Assembly (NCBI RefSeq): GCF_029626155.1
Contig: NZ_JARUBL010000001.1
Span: forward strand, 2,232,001 to 2,296,000
Direction of reading: 5' to 3'
Length of the DNA: 64,000 nucleotides
Origin: Solwaraspora sp. WMMD1047
GTDB lineage: Bacteria; Actinomycetota; Actinomycetes; Mycobacteriales; Micromonosporaceae
Shown here: positions 62,806 to 64,000 of the stretch, piece by piece
Numbering within the stretch: the first letter of the stretch is position 1
Layout: each line of letters opens with the position of its first letter
Translations under genes and position numbers: made by a program
The notes under the pieces: model-generated
Told to the model about the DNA's origin: nothing
Seen by the model: only the letters and a program-made list of their open reading frames with translations
Database searches by the model: none

Positions 62806-64000
62806 ATGTCGGGGGAAGGCGTGACAGCAAGCAAGGCGCCGCGGGCCCGGTCCAACGGGGCCAGGAGCCAGCGGGGGCTGACGGTCGAGCGGGTCTGGAC
62901 GACCGACGGCGTGCACCCCTACGACGAGGTGGCGTGGCAGCGCCGCGACGTCGTGATGACGAACTGGCGGGACGGCTCGATCAACTTCGAGCAGCGCGGG
63001 GTCGAGTTCCCCGAGACCTGGAGCGTCAACGCCGCCAACATCGTGACCACCAAGTACTTCCGCGGCGCCGTCGGCACCCCGGAGCGGGAGTGGTCGCTCA
63101 AGCAGCTCATCGACCGGGTGGTGAAGACCTACCGGGCGGCGGGGGAGCAGCACGGCTACTTCGCCACGCCGGCCGACGCGGAGATCTTCGAGCACGAGCT
63201 GACCTGGATGCTGCTGCACCAGGTGTTCAGCTTCAACTCGCCGGTCTGGTTCAACGTCGGCACCCAGTCACCGCAGCAGGTTTCCGCGTGCCAGCCCTAC
63301 GACGCGCTGGTCAGCACCCCTGCCGGACTCGTCCCGATCGGCGAGCTCGTGGAGACCAACGCCGTCGGTACAAAGGTGTATGACGCGCACGGCCTGACCA
63401 AGATCATCGCGGTCAAGGCCAATGGCACGAAGGATGTGCTCCGGCTGCACAGCAAGGCCGGCTACACCCTCGACGTGACGCCGGACCATCTGGTGTGGAA
63501 GTCGACCGGTGCGGGCACCGGCCGGTTCGTCGAGGCCGGCACCCTCGTTCCCGGCGACTCCCTCGAGTGGCACCGGCGGGCTGCCTTCGGTGAGAAGGAG
63601 ATCGCTGGGCGGGAGGTCGCCGAGGCGGCCCTCGCCGGTTGGTTGCAGTCCGACGGGTTCGTGGGGAAGTACGACACGGGCACCAACCGTTCGCTGACGA
63701 TCGAGGCGATGACGGTCAACAACCAGGAGCTCGACTGGGTGGTGGCCGCGCTCGACGCGGTGTTCCCCGGGGCTCACCGGCACGAGCGTGCGGTCGCCAC
63801 CCAGAGCGCGGACCTGGACTGCCGGCGTACCCGCCTCTACGGCGAGCACCTGCGTACGTTCGTCGACAAGTGGGACCTGCTGGCTCGGGGCACCGACATG
63901 GTGGTGCCGGCGGCGCTCTTCAACGCGCCGTTGCCAGTGGTCGCGGCTTACCTGAAGAGCATGTTCCAGGCCGAAGGATACGTTTCGGCCCGGGAACGGT
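62806..64000 (+). CDS. nrdJ: Class II (B12-dependent) ribonucleotide reductase with intein, 3' end outside window
   Basis: The open frame runs off the window. The first 161 residues are the N-terminus of the adenosylcobalamin-dependent ribonucleotide reductase: VHPYDEVAWQRRDVVMTNWR, VNAANIVTTKYFRG, HQVFSFNSPVWFNVGTQSPQ. The enzyme makes deoxyribonucleotides with or without oxygen. An intein begins at Cys162 and its end lies outside. The ATG at 62806 follows GAGGGGG. No cobalamin riboswitch was seen upstream. Confidence 0.93.
   Translation, partial: MSGEGVTASKAPRARSNGARSQRGLTVERVWTTDGVHPYDEVAWQRRDVVMTNWRDGSINFEQRGVEFPETWSVNAANIVTTKYFRGAVGTPEREWSLKQLIDRVVKTYRAAGEQHGYFATPADAEIFEHELTWMLLHQVFSFNSPVWFNVGTQSPQQVSACQPYDALVSTPAGLVPIGELVETNAVGTKVYDAHGLTKIIAVKANGTKDVLRLHSKAGYTLDVTPDHLVWKSTGAGTGRFVEAGTLVPGDSLEWHRRAAFGEKEIAGREVAEAALAGWLQSDGFVGKYDTGTNRSLTIEAMTVNNQELDWVVAALDAVFPGAHRHERAVATQSADLDCRRTRLYGEHLRTFVDKWDLLARGTDMVVPAALFNAPLPVVAAYLKSMFQAEGYVSARER
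63289..64000 (+). mobile_element. NrdJ intein (partial) with LAGLIDADG endonuclease
   Basis: Starts at the Cys after SPQQVSA: CQPYDALVSTPAGLVPIGEL is a typical intein block A. Block B is YTLDVTPDHLVWKS. LAGLIDADG-type motifs are ALAGWLQSDGFVGK and YLKSMFQAEGYVS. The C-terminal splice junction is beyond the window. In uninterrupted class II enzymes the sequence after VSA is, from memory, CFILSV, so the intein sits just before that cysteine. Confidence 0.9.

Overview
The window is a high-GC chromosomal segment with about 50 closely packed genes on both strands. Synteny (ftsK-rimO-pgsA-cinA-clgR-pspA; recA-recX-rny; miaB...miaA-dapF-hflX; lexA-LysM-nrdR-nrdJ), abundant GTG starts, DUF397/DUF5753 regulator pairs, UdgX and a CBM2-linked secreted polysaccharide lyase point to a Micromonosporaceae actinomycete (Micromonospora or a close relative). 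This is inferred from content, not from a database match. No rRNA, tRNA, CRISPR array, prophage or intact insertion sequence was recognised.

Layout. 1-5 kb: end of ftsK, then rimO-pgsA-cinA overlapping start-to-stop, then clgR and a pspA/pspM-like envelope-stress pair. 5-9 kb: a 1128-residue multicopper-oxidase-like protein with three fibronectin III domains on the minus strand; it appears to have lost its copper ligands. 9-17 kb: a ribbon-helix-helix protein behind a short leader cistron, an endonuclease VIII-type glycosylase, a CPCC protein, a SAM hydrolase and a large Lhr helicase. 17-24 kb: a six-gene Mrp Na+/H+ antiporter operon (A/B fused, C, D, E, F, G). 24-30 kb: two CNNM/CorC-type membrane proteins, Spo0M, a LysE-type exporter, and a PNPOx-GNAT fusion facing a MocR regulator across a shared palindromic operator. 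30-37 kb: accessory material (small membrane protein, UdgX, minisatellites, a perfect 25-bp inverted repeat, an XRE/DUF397 pair, acyl-CoA dehydrogenase with an MFS exporter).

37-43 kb: DUF3046, recA interrupted by a 364-residue homing-endonuclease intein, recX and RNase Y. 43-47 kb: gluABCD glutamate uptake operon. 47-61 kb: miaB, pectate lyase, DUF349, LigB-like protein, miaA, dapF, malic enzyme, hflX and a membrane protein with a Gly/Tyr/Arg-rich tail. 61-64 kb: lexA, LysM protein, nrdR and the start of nrdJ, which also carries an intein and runs off the window.

Themes. DNA-damage functions (recA, recX, lexA, lhr, udgX, nei, nrdR/nrdJ) recur across the window, and recA carries both a LexA-type box and a PafBC-type promoter. 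Four genes (RHH, CNNM, rny, miaA) are preceded by very short cistrons whose stop overlaps the next start, suggesting translational coupling. Intergenic regions repeatedly hold short direct tandem repeats of 14-28 bp.
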